NCBI GenBank assembly: GCA_028726925.1 | Contig: JAQYPI010000134.1 | Location: 1 to 20,511, forward strand | Reading direction: 5' to 3' | Length of the DNA: 20,511 nt | Source: Caryophanales bacterium | GTDB taxonomy: Bacteria; Bacillota_I; Bacilli_A; RFN20; CAG-826 | Shown here: in pieces, positions 1 to 7,427 of the stretch | Layout: every line of letters starts with the position of its first letter | Position numbering within the stretch: the first letter of the stretch is position 1 | The notes under the pieces: model-generated | What the model was told of the DNA's origin: nothing | Seen by the model: only the letters and a program-made list of their open reading frames with translations | Databases searched by the model: none | Position numbers and translations under genes: made by a program

Positions 1-122
1 CAAGCACACCCCGTCTATCTTTATACCGTTTTGAGCGCCAAATTTTCCCGAAAATCATTTCAGATGCCATCGATCGAATAACGAGATTACGGAAAACGCA
101 TACACGCCCCCTTTATTTTGTG

Positions 123-147
123 AAAAAAGCCTCGCTTTCCGAGGCTT
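123..147 (-). terminator. Rho-independent terminator of lysS
   Basis: On the minus strand, 18 bases after the lysS stop codon, an 8-bp perfect stem (AAGCCTCG / CGAGGCTT) closes a GAAAG loop and runs directly into TTTTTT. This is a textbook intrinsic terminator. It ends the exporter-lysS transcription block. Positions 1-117 beyond it hold no gene or site I can support. Confidence 0.93.
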
Positions 148-165
148 CTGCGTTATTTGCTTCTT

Positions 166-1653
166 TTATTTTTCCACGGTCTTCAAGGTCGGGAAGAGAA
201 GGATTTCGCGGATGTTCTGGACGTTGCAGAACAGCATGCAAAGGCGGTCGATGCCAACCCCGATGCCACCCGCGGGAGGCATGCCATACTTCATCGCGTC
301 CATGAACGACTCGTCGATGTCATTGGCTTCTTCATCGCCCCTGTTCTTTGCAGCAAGCTGGGCCTGGAATCGCTCCAACTGATCGAAGGGATTGTTCAAT
401 TCGCTATAGGCGTTCGCGAACTCGAAACCGCCCATGAAGAATTCGAAACGCTCGACAAAGCGAGGATCCGGGCTCTTTTTCGTCAGCGGAGAAACCTCGA
501 TGGGGTAAGTGTGGATGAACGTCGGCTGGATCAAATCGCCTTCCACAAATTCATCGAAGAACGCCTGCATGATGTAGCCGGTGCTATTCCAGCTCTTTTC
601 GAGGGGCACGTTGTGCTTTTTGGCGAGCGCGACGGCTTCTTCAAAGGAGATATCCTGCGTGAAATCGACCCCCGTTTTCTCCTTAATGGCTTCTGCCATC
701 GAGATCCAACGGAACGGCTTGGAGAAATCAATCGTCACATCGCCCCAAGGAATCTGATCCTTCCCAAAGACCTTTTCGGCGATGTCCTTAAGGAGCCCTT
801 CGGTCCATTCTCTCATCGACTGAAGGTCGCCATAGGCTTGATAAAGCTCGATGGTCGTGAATTCGGGGTTATGACGCGTGTCGAGACCTTCGTTGCGGAA
901 GATGCGGCCGATCTCGTAAACGCGGTCGATGCCGCCGATCATGGCCTTCTTCAAATTAAGTTCCGTGGCGATGCGGAGGTAAAAATCCTTGTCCAGCGCA
1001 TTGTGGTGGGTAATGAAAGGACGCGCGGCCGCCCCGCCCGCGATGGGCGAAAGAACCGGGGTTTCGACTTCGATGAACCCGAGGTCATCGCAATAACGAC
1101 GAATCTCTTTGACGATCCTTGGACGGAGAATGGAGATCTTCCTGCTGTCTTCGTTCACGATCATGTCGACATAGCGATGGCGGAAACGTTCTTCCGGATC
1201 CGTAAGTCCGTGGAACTTCTCGGGAAGAGGCTTCAAGCATTTGGTGATGTGGGTGAAACGGGTCACGCGAATCGTGAGTTCTCCCGTTCTGGATTTCATC
1301 AGCGTTCCTTCAAGACCAGCGACATCCCCGAGATCGGAGAGTTTGAAAACGGCGTAGTTCTCTTCTCCGACCGATTGGATTCCAATCCAGAACTGGATGC
1401 GAGAATACTCGTCTTGAATGTTGCCAAAAGCGGCTTTGCCCATTTTACGCAAGGCCATCAAGCGACCGGCGATTTTGACATGGACCGGATCCGCCTCAAG
1501 TTCTTCCGCTGAAGCGCCAGCGTATTTGGCATTGAGGTCGGCAATCTGGTCTTTCCAGTCGTAGCGAGATCCGAAGGGATCAACCCCCAATTCTTCATAA
1601 CGAGCGAGCTTGTCGAAGCGCGCTTGCTCTTGATCTGTCATTTTCTCTTCCAT
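166..1653 (-). CDS. lysS: Lysyl-tRNA synthetase, class II
   Basis: This cytosolic enzyme attaches lysine to tRNA-Lys using ATP. The 495-residue product has the usual length for bacterial LysS. An N-terminal OB-fold anticodon-binding domain (about residues 60-150) is followed by the class II catalytic core. Visible class II signatures are motif 2 around residues 250-270 (RIFRNEGLDTRHNPEFTTIE) and motif 3 near the C-terminus (GGIGVGIDRLCML, about 462-474). The reading frame stays open to 1980, but the start at 1653 is chosen because GGGAGG sits 7 bases before that ATG and the residues before it overlap the exporter gene without resembling LysS. A second in-frame ATG lies four codons downstream. 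The leader is only about 56 bases, so there is no room for a T-box. A possible -10 (TATAGT, minus strand, 1685-1690) may give it its own promoter; otherwise it is read through from the exporter genes. Confidence 0.97.
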   Translation of the reverse strand: MEEKMTDQEQARFDKLARYEELGVDPFGSRYDWKDQIADLNAKYAGASAEELEADPVHVKIAGRLMALRKMGKAAFGNIQDEYSRIQFWIGIQSVGEENYAVFKLSDLGDVAGLEGTLMKSRTGELTIRVTRFTHITKCLKPLPEKFHGLTDPEERFRHRYVDMIVNEDSRKISILRPRIVKEIRRYCDDLGFIEVETPVLSPIAGGAAARPFITHHNALDKDFYLRIATELNLKKAMIGGIDRVYEIGRIFRNEGLDTRHNPEFTTIELYQAYGDLQSMREWTEGLLKDIAEKVFGKDQIPWGDVTIDFSKPFRWISMAEAIKEKTGVDFTQDISFEEAVALAKKHNVPLEKSWNSTGYIMQAFFDEFVEGDLIQPTFIHTYPIEVSPLTKKSPDPRFVERFEFFMGGFEFANAYSELNNPFDQLERFQAQLAAKNRGDEEANDIDESFMDAMKYGMPPAGGIGVGIDRLCMLFCNVQNIREILLFPTLKTVEK

Positions 1654-1688
1654 GGAATATCCTCCCGAAGTGGCAAAGAATCTTACTA

Positions 1689-1712
1689 TAAATTTCCCAA
1701 AAAGGGAATTTA
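1689..1712 (-). other. Hairpin between exporter gene and lysS
   Basis: On the minus strand TAAATTCCC and GGGAAATTTA form a near-perfect inverted repeat (one bulged A) around a TTTTT loop. The TAA stop codon of the upstream ABC gene is the first three bases of the stem. No proper T-tract follows, so it is a weak terminator at best. It could instead protect the 3' end or attenuate read-through into lysS. A TATAGT hexamer overlaps the distal arm. Confidence 0.5.
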
Positions 1713-3662
1713 TGCCGAAGTCTTCTTCCCGCCGGTATAGAGTTGATAGTATTTGCCCTTTTGTTCCAACAAGGACGAATGAGAGCCGCGTTCGACGATT
1801 CGGCCGTCCTGCAGGACCATGATGACATCCGAGTTTTGAATGGTCGACAAACGGTGAGCAATCACGAAAACCGTCCGCCCTTTCATGATGGCGTCCATGC
1901 CTTGCTGGACGAGTTTCTCGGTTCGGCTGTCGATCGAGGAAGTGGCTTCGTCCAAAATGAGAATGGGGGGATTCGCGCAAGCCGCCCTGGCGATGGATAT
2001 CAGCTGACGCTGGCCTTGCGATAGCCCGGCTCCAGCGCCTTCCAAAACCGTGTCATAGCCTTCCGGAAGCATAGTGATGAAATTATGAGCGTTCGCGAGC
2101 TTAGCGGCTTGGACAACCTCTTCCTGCGATGCGAGAGGATTGCCATATCGAATGTTGTCGGCAACCGTCCCCGTGAATAGATTCGTGTCCTGCAAAACCA
2201 TGCCGATTGCAATGCGAAGATCGTGCTTTTTTATCTTGTTGATGTTGATATCGTCGATGCGGATCTTGCCGTCGTCAATGTCGTAAAAGCGCGTAAGCAA
2301 ATTCGTAATCGTCGTTTTCCCAGCGCCCGTCGGCCCGACAAACGCAACCTTTTGGCCAGGTTCTGCATATAGCGTAATTTCGTGCAAAACCGGCTTATCT
2401 TGAACGTAACCGAAATCCACATCGTTGAGATTAACCTTGCCTTTCAGCCAACGATATTCAACGATTCCGTTCTCCGAATGGGGGTGCTTCCAAGCCCAAC
2501 GGCCCGTATATTCTTCCGTTTCAACGGGGTTTCCATTCCCATCGTCTTTGGCGCGAACCAAAGTCACATAACCATCATCCGTTTCGGACTTTTCGTCCGT
2601 CAGTTGGAAGATTCGTTTCGCGCCGGCGGCAGCCATGATCAGCATATTGATTTGGTTCGCAATTTGCATGATTGGCATCGTGAAGGTGCGGCCCAAACCG
2701 AGGAAGGAAATCACGATTCCCATGCCCAAAGTCGGCCAACCACTCACACTTCCGATCGAGCCGACCAGGAGCAAAACGCAATAAAGAAAATTGCTGATGT
2801 TGTTCACAACGGGCCCAAGGATCGAGCTGTACTTCTGCGCTTTGACCGCATAATCGAAAAGCTGGTTGTTGAGCGTATCGAAATCTTTGATGGAGGCTTC
2901 CTCGTGGTTAAAGACTTTGATGACTCTCTGGCCGGAAATCATTTCCTGAATGAAGCCATCCACTTTTCCGAGAGCGGTTTGTTGCCCGACGAAATATTTA
3001 GCGGAGCGTTTCGTGGTGAAAAGGACGGCCCAAAGAATAACCCCCGTGAAGAAAAGCACGACAAGCAAGAGAACCCAAGAGAGACATGCCATCGCGGCAA
3101 AAGCGGCAATCATGGTAACCAAAGAGTTAATCAACATTGGCAAGACGCGGGACGTCATCTCGCGAAGAGTGTCGATATCGTTGGTGTAAATCGACATGAT
3201 GTCCCCGTGATAATGCGTATCGAAGTAGGACAAGGGCAAGGTTTCCATGTGCGCGAAAACCTCATCGCGAATTCGCTTCTGGGTGCCTTGACCAATCTGA
3301 CAAGAACAAAGCTGATACCCATAAGCCGCCAAAACCCCGATCAAATAGACGCCCGCCATCACAAGCACGGCAATCCCAAAGCCATTCTCACCAGCGGGCA
3401 AGAAATGGACAAGCGGCGAACCCGTGGATACGAGATTCGAGGTTAATCCAAGCATTTCATAGACGTAATGACCAACAACCACCGTGCCCGTGAAAACGCT
3501 GCCCACGACACCGGCGGACGCGCTTAGGATAACGAAGAGGGCGGTGAGGATCACAAGTCCTGGATAGAAACGGAACATGAGACGGAAAATGCGACCCATG
3601 ATCGCAGCGCTTTCCTTAAGGGAAATGGCAGGCCCTCTGCCACGCGTATGCCTATTCGCCAT
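1710..3662 (-). CDS. ABC exporter half-transporter, canonical ATPase subunit
   Basis: This 650-residue membrane protein joins a six-helix exporter domain (about residues 25-350) to a C-terminal ATPase domain. It is the second half of a heterodimeric multidrug-type exporter of the BmrCD/LmrCD/EfrAB class. The ATPase motifs are intact: Walker A GPTGAGKTT (about 443-451), Q-loop LQDTNLF, signature LSQGQ, Walker B LILDEATSS with the catalytic Glu, and H-loop IAHRLST. About 45 extra residues (363-409, rich in W, H, G and charged residues, including WAWKHPH) sit between the two domains. I recall similar insertions in Bacillota exporters. The ATG at 3662 is preferred because AGGAGGAGG lies 8 bases before it; a GTG at 3671 is too close to that site. 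The gene overlaps the end of the partner gene by 11 bases, which suggests translational coupling and equal stoichiometry. The exported substrate cannot be read from sequence. Confidence 0.93.
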   Translation of the reverse strand: MANRHTRGRGPAISLKESAAIMGRIFRLMFRFYPGLVILTALFVILSASAGVVGSVFTGTVVVGHYVYEMLGLTSNLVSTGSPLVHFLPAGENGFGIAVLVMAGVYLIGVLAAYGYQLCSCQIGQGTQKRIRDEVFAHMETLPLSYFDTHYHGDIMSIYTNDIDTLREMTSRVLPMLINSLVTMIAAFAAMACLSWVLLLVVLFFTGVILWAVLFTTKRSAKYFVGQQTALGKVDGFIQEMISGQRVIKVFNHEEASIKDFDTLNNQLFDYAVKAQKYSSILGPVVNNISNFLYCVLLLVGSIGSVSGWPTLGMGIVISFLGLGRTFTMPIMQIANQINMLIMAAAGAKRIFQLTDEKSETDDGYVTLVRAKDDGNGNPVETEEYTGRWAWKHPHSENGIVEYRWLKGKVNLNDVDFGYVQDKPVLHEITLYAEPGQKVAFVGPTGAGKTTITNLLTRFYDIDDGKIRIDDININKIKKHDLRIAIGMVLQDTNLFTGTVADNIRYGNPLASQEEVVQAAKLANAHNFITMLPEGYDTVLEGAGAGLSQGQRQLISIARAACANPPILILDEATSSIDSRTEKLVQQGMDAIMKGRTVFVIAHRLSTIQNSDVIMVLQDGRIVERGSHSSLLEQKGKYYQLYTGGKKTSA

Positions 3663-5448
3663 CGAAATCACCTCCTCCTAACTGCGTTTCAACGAGTTCT
3701 TGGTACGCTTCAGAAGATTTCATGAGCTGTTCATGACTCCCCAGTGCAAGGACTTTTCCGTCATCCAAAAGGAGAATGTAATCGCAATCCTTAATCGATA
3801 AAACGCGCTGAGAAACAATCACTTTCGTCACATCGGGAAGCAACGTTTTCAGCCGTTCCCGAATCAGGGAATCCGTGTGCGTGTCGACCGCGGATGTCGA
3901 ATCGTCTAGAACAAGGACGCGCGGATTCTTGAGAAGAGCCCTCGCGATGCAAAGCCGCTGCCTTTGACCGCCGGAGACGTTCGTCCCTCCCTCTTCAATT
4001 GGGGAATCGAGCCCCTTTGGCATTTTGGAAATGAACTCGTCTGCGCAGGCAAGACGCGTCGCATTGATGAGCTCCTCTTCCGTCGCATTCTCATTTCCCC
4101 ACAACAAATTCGAACGAATCGTCCCGTTGAAAAGGACGTTCTTTTGCAAAGCGTAAGAGACAGAATCGCGCAAAACCTTGATATTGTATTCGCGAACATC
4201 GTGTCCACCGACGCAAACCGATCCTCCACTTACGTCATAAAGGCGGGCAAGCAACGAGACGAGCGTGGATTTCGATGAACCCGTGGCGCCCATGATCCCG
4301 ATGGTGGAACCCGACGGAAAATGAAGGTCGATATCATGAAGGACGTCTTTTGTCGCGCTTTCGTGGTAGCGGAAGGACACATGGTTGAAATCGATCTGGC
4401 CGTTCGGCACTTCCATGATCGGATTGGCCGGTTCCTGAATCGTTGGAACCTCGGTCAGAACCTCCTCGATTCTTTCCGCGGAGTTTCTGGAAATCGTAAT
4501 CATGACAAAAGCCATCGAGACCATATTGAGGGAATTGAGAATTTGCATCACGTAAGAGAACATGGATGTCAATTTGCCGGTCGTGAAGCCAGGGTCGACG
4601 TTCCCTGACTCGACGATAAGCCTGGCTCCCAACCAAGAAATCAGGAGCATCGCCGCATAAACCGAAAATTGGAGGGCCGGGGAATTAAACGCCAAGATCC
4701 TTTCCGCGTGGAGGAATCCGCGATAGATCAGGTTGGAGACCTTCCCGAACTTTTCGTTTTCGAAGTCCTCCCTTCCGAACGATTTGACCACTCGAATGCC
4801 GTTCAGATTCTCCTGAACAGAGGCGTTCAGTTTGTCATAATCCTCGAACACGCGAACGAACGTGGGGTGAACGGCCTTGGTAATCGACAGCAAAATAGTG
4901 CCCAAGAAAGGCACGAGAGCAAGGAAAATCAAGCCGAGGCGCCATTCTTTGATCATGGCCATCGTAAAGGCAAAGATGAGCATCATTGGGGCGCGAACGA
5001 CAGTTCTTAGAATGGCTTGCACGGAGTTTTGGACGTTAGAAACATCGGTCGTGAGCCTCGTAATTAAGGACGCGCTCGAGAACCGGTCGATGTTCGTGAA
5101 AGAATAGGTTTGTATCTTTTGATACATCTCGGCTCTCAAATTCTTGCCATAGCCTCCGCTTGCGACGCTCGCGGCGAATCCCGCTACCACACCAGTGGTA
5201 CAACTCAGAACGGCAAGCAGCATCATCAATCCGCACCAAAGCCACAAAGAACCCCAATTCATCGTGCCAGAGACCGTCGCCTGTTCAACAGCATCAACCG
5301 CATTTTCGCTAAAGGTGGCAATCAACACTTCACAAACGACTTCGATCGCGACCATTCCCCAAGCAAGGAAAACCTGCCCACGATACCCCTTAACGTAACG
5401 TAATAGCTTAACAAAACCAGAATAGCCCGCTTCCTCTTTCCGCTTCAT
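3652..5448 (-). CDS. ABC exporter half-transporter, degenerate ATPase subunit
   Basis: This 598-residue protein has a six-helix transmembrane domain (about residues 15-330) and an ATPase domain. It is the first half of the heterodimeric exporter encoded with the next gene. Its motifs show the asymmetry typical of such pairs. Walker A is GATGSSKST (387-395) and the signature is VSGGQ (491-495), but Walker B is VLVLDDSTS, so Asp516 replaces the catalytic Glu, and the H-loop reads SQR with Gln547 in place of His. It should therefore form the nucleotide site that binds but barely hydrolyses ATP, while its VSGGQ signature serves the active site of the partner. The start codon overlaps the marR stop as ATGA, with GGAGG 7 bases upstream. 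This places the gene in the marR operon and suggests drug-inducible expression. Confidence 0.93.
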   Translation of the reverse strand: MKRKEEAGYSGFVKLLRYVKGYRGQVFLAWGMVAIEVVCEVLIATFSENAVDAVEQATVSGTMNWGSLWLWCGLMMLLAVLSCTTGVVAGFAASVASGGYGKNLRAEMYQKIQTYSFTNIDRFSSASLITRLTTDVSNVQNSVQAILRTVVRAPMMLIFAFTMAMIKEWRLGLIFLALVPFLGTILLSITKAVHPTFVRVFEDYDKLNASVQENLNGIRVVKSFGREDFENEKFGKVSNLIYRGFLHAERILAFNSPALQFSVYAAMLLISWLGARLIVESGNVDPGFTTGKLTSMFSYVMQILNSLNMVSMAFVMITISRNSAERIEEVLTEVPTIQEPANPIMEVPNGQIDFNHVSFRYHESATKDVLHDIDLHFPSGSTIGIMGATGSSKSTLVSLLARLYDVSGGSVCVGGHDVREYNIKVLRDSVSYALQKNVLFNGTIRSNLLWGNENATEEELINATRLACADEFISKMPKGLDSPIEEGGTNVSGGQRQRLCIARALLKNPRVLVLDDSTSAVDTHTDSLIRERLKTLLPDVTKVIVSQRVLSIKDCDYILLLDDGKVLALGSHEQLMKSSEAYQELVETQLGGGDFDGE

Positions 5449-5882
5449 TCCATTTCCTCCAGATTTTTCCGGACAATATCAAAAACTCGATAAACCGTAT
5501 CAAGATCCTCTTGCGAGATTCCCTTAACCAACTTGCGATTGAAAGCATCCAACCGCTCGGCCAACGCGCAACTGAGAATCTGGCCTTCATCGGTGAACTC
5601 GATGGCCCTCTTACGAGAATCGTCGTCGCATCGTTCATAAGTAATGAGGTTCTTCTCCACCAAAGCGCTTAAGATTTCGCTCACGCTCGACTTGGACAAG
5701 GAAAAAGTGTCCATGATGTCGGTCGCGGTCACTTTTTCGTGATGAGACAAAAAACCGACGACGCGGGCTTGGATGGGGGAGAGCCCGATGGTTTGATCAT
5801 TCACAATTTTTTCATCCAACTTTTTTCGGATGTGTTTCGAGAGCTTGGCGGTACGCTTTCCAAAAGATTGATGTGCTTTCAT
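5445..5882 (-). CDS. MarR-family transcriptional regulator
   Basis: This 145-residue winged-helix DNA-binding protein fits the MarR fold: an N-terminal dimerisation helix, then helix-turn-helix (about residues 50-75, TATDIMDTFSLSKSSVSEIL), a basic wing (YERCDDDSRKRAIEFTDEG, about 82-100) and C-terminal dimerisation helices. It leads the operon with the two exporter genes and overlaps the first as ATGA, so it is probably a ligand-released repressor of that exporter. A perfect 14-bp palindrome lies within the 17 bases before its ATG, which points to autoregulation. No Shine-Dalgarno sequence precedes the ATG, and an in-frame TAG with no other start codon in between rules out a longer protein. 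Translation may rely on a very short leader. The ligand is unknown. Confidence 0.92.
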   Translation of the reverse strand: MKAHQSFGKRTAKLSKHIRKKLDEKIVNDQTIGLSPIQARVVGFLSHHEKVTATDIMDTFSLSKSSVSEILSALVEKNLITYERCDDDSRKRAIEFTDEGQILSCALAERLDAFNRKLVKGISQEDLDTVYRVFDIVRKNLEEME

Positions 5883-5885
5883 GTT

Positions 5886-5899
5886 GTTCGGTACCGAAC
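5886..5899. promoter_or_regulatory. Perfect palindrome, likely MarR operator
   Basis: GTTCGGTACCGAAC is a 14-bp perfect inverted repeat three bases upstream of the marR start codon and two bases downstream of the putative -10 (TAGAAT). Its size, symmetry and position over the expected transcription start are typical of MarR-family operators that block polymerase. The link to this regulator is inferred from adjacency. Confidence 0.72.
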
Positions 5900-5900
5900 T

Positions 5901-5928
5901 ATTCTACACGCCAAAAATGGTTATCCAA
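5901..5928 (-). promoter_or_regulatory. Putative promoter of the marR-exporter operon
   Basis: On the minus strand a TTGGAT hexamer (about 5923-5928), a 16-base spacer and a TAGAAT -10 (5901-5906) precede marR. The promoter lies inside the 3' end of the preceding glycosylase gene, and the TAG of the -10 is also that gene's stop codon. Transcription would begin inside the palindrome at 5886-5899, leaving a leader of roughly ten bases. The -35 match is only fair. Confidence 0.5.
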
Positions 5929-6440
5929 CGGGTCAAATGCAGCTTTTCAAAAGCTTCAAACCATTTCTTTTGGAGGGCAGCCATGGAATACTGGGCATTC
6001 GCCGGGCTCGTTGACGGAACGGTGATCACTTTCGCGGAAGGGAAGTGAGATTCCATTCCGAATTTATAGAACATTTGATGCGCTTTTTGACCATTTAGGA
6101 CAATCGCGCGGATACTTGAATCAGGAAACAAGTTTAAAAGATTCGATGGAATCGGGTTTTTAATGGAACTGTCTTTGCTTCCATCAATGTCGCATTCTTC
6201 AATAACGTCGTATAGAGCAATATGATGATGCAAGCAAAAACATTCTTTTTCATCGTTTGTCGCAGGAATGCTTTCCTTAAAAAATCCACACAAAACAGAC
6301 CAAAAACGATTGTTTGGGTTCCCATAATAAAAGGAATTCTTCCGGGAAAGAACGCTCGGGAAGGATCCGAGGATGAGGATTTCAGAGTTCTTATCGCCGA
6401 CGGGAGGAAGGCTGTGACAAATGTGACTAGCAGCGTTCAC
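5904..6440 (-). CDS. Uracil-DNA-glycosylase superfamily protein, probable DNA-deoxyinosine glycosylase
   Basis: The 178-residue product resembles family 6 of the uracil-DNA glycosylase superfamily (hypoxanthine-DNA glycosylases), which remove deaminated adenine from DNA to start base excision repair. The first active-site motif is recognisable near residues 22-46 (ILILGSFPSVLS followed by FYYGNPNNRFW) and the second near the C-terminus (VPSTSPANA, about 141-149). The GTG start is chosen because AAGGGG lies about 9 bases upstream and the conserved core begins only about 20 residues in. It overlaps the end of the dihydrouridine synthase gene by 14 bases, so the two are probably translationally coupled. 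Its stop codon is shared with the -10 of the marR promoter. A mismatch-specific uracil glycosylase is the alternative; the fold assignment is firmer than the base specificity. Confidence 0.8.
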   Translation of the reverse strand: MNAASHICHSLPPVGDKNSEILILGSFPSVLSRKNSFYYGNPNNRFWSVLCGFFKESIPATNDEKECFCLHHHIALYDVIEECDIDGSKDSSIKNPIPSNLLNLFPDSSIRAIVLNGQKAHQMFYKFGMESHFPSAKVITVPSTSPANAQYSMAALQKKWFEAFEKLHLTRWITIFGV

Positions 6441-7416
6441 GTTTTTGAACCCCTTCCAAAACCGCGAAAAGACGTTCCTTGGAATACGTGTTCATCGCGA
6501 TTTCGTTGCGCACTTTCTTGTAGCCGGGGAAACCGGAGAAAAACTTGGGGATAATCCCTCTAAGCTCTTTGATGGCGGTAAACTCCCCTTTTAAATCGAT
6601 CAACATGTTGGCAAACTCTTTGGCCCACTCGGCTTGTTGAACGACGGACGGATCAGGAAGAGATTCCCCAGTTTCCAAATAATGCGCAATTTGGGTAATG
6701 AGGAAAGGGTTCCCTACGGCACCGCGCGCAACCATAACACAGTCCGCCTTTGTTTTTGCCAAAGCCTCCTTTGCCTTATCCAAAGAAAAGATGTCGCCAG
6801 AAACGCAAAGCGGTATGCTTAACGTCTCTTTCAAGCCGGCAATCGCATCATAATCTGCTTCCCCAGAATAACCTTGCGAACGCGTCCTGCAATGAACGGT
6901 CAAAAAGGAAACTCCTGCTTCTTCAAGAAGTTTAGAAACTTGAAAAACGTTGATGTTTTCTTCATCCCATCCCAAACGGATTTTCGCGCTCACAGGCTTG
7001 GAAGAAGAGGCGCAAACAGCTTGCATGTATTCCTTCAGGCGGTCAAGATCCTTAAGCCATGCGCTTCCCGCGCCAGTCTTGACGACTTTCGTCACAGGAC
7101 ACCCGAGATTAATATCGAGAATGTCGTAATCTGCTTTCCGTTCAATAATCGAAATCGCATTAACGGTGTTCTCCTTTTTGAATCCAAACAGCTGTAATCC
7201 CACCGGATGATCTTTGTTTGACGTTGCGAGGTATTCATACGTTCTTTGGTTGTTATAATCGATTCCACAGTCCGAAATCATTTCACTAAAACTCAACCCG
7301 ACACCAAAGGGCTTCATAAATTCCCGATAAGCAAGGGTGGTGATTCCGGCCATCGGACCCAAGACAACCCTGGTTGATAACTCGATGTTTTTTACCTGCA
7401 ATTTTTTGGAATACAT
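6427..7416 (-). CDS. tRNA-dihydrouridine synthase
   Basis: This FMN-dependent enzyme reduces uridines in the tRNA D-loop using NADPH. The 329-residue length matches bacterial Dus proteins. The N-terminal TIM barrel shows the flavin-binding start (VVLGPMAGITTLAYRE, residues 17-32), the catalytic-cysteine motif DINLGCPVTK with Cys106, the lysine strand (SAKIRLGW), the TVHCRTR segment and the phosphate-binding VMVARGAVGNP. A helical tRNA-binding domain follows. The frame extends upstream to 7503, but the ATG at 7416 is chosen because AGGAG sits 8 bases before it and the protein then begins as other Dus proteins do. The Shine-Dalgarno overlaps the TAG stop of the AbiEi-like gene (11 bases between the genes), and the downstream glycosylase gene overlaps this one. 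DusB is the likely subtype, but I cannot prove which uridine it modifies. Confidence 0.94.
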   Translation of the reverse strand: MYSKKLQVKNIELSTRVVLGPMAGITTLAYREFMKPFGVGLSFSEMISDCGIDYNNQRTYEYLATSNKDHPVGLQLFGFKKENTVNAISIIERKADYDILDINLGCPVTKVVKTGAGSAWLKDLDRLKEYMQAVCASSSKPVSAKIRLGWDEENINVFQVSKLLEEAGVSFLTVHCRTRSQGYSGEADYDAIAGLKETLSIPLCVSGDIFSLDKAKEALAKTKADCVMVARGAVGNPFLITQIAHYLETGESLPDPSVVQQAEWAKEFANMLIDLKGEFTAIKELRGIIPKFFSGFPGYKKVRNEIAMNTYSKERLFAVLEGVQKRERC

Positions 7417-7427
7417 AATGGAAACTC

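Noticed and set aside
157..1512. Long plus-strand open frame of 451 codons
   Set aside because: It lies entirely antisense to lysS, which has strong family motifs, a good ribosome binding site and a terminator. The plus-strand product shows no recognisable domain.
1654..1709. T-box riboswitch before lysS
   Set aside because: The gap is only 56 bases, far too short for a T-box, and it contains no T-box consensus; class II lysS genes usually lack one.
1654..1980. N-terminal extension of lysS to 1980
   Set aside because: These residues overlap the ABC ATPase gene in another frame, do not resemble LysS, and a clear Shine-Dalgarno precedes the ATG at 1653.
5445..5448. TGA read as tryptophan (Mollicutes code)
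   Set aside because: TGA ends marR, the malF-type gene, the accessory lipoprotein and the aldo/keto reductase at sensible positions, and Trp is encoded by TGG.
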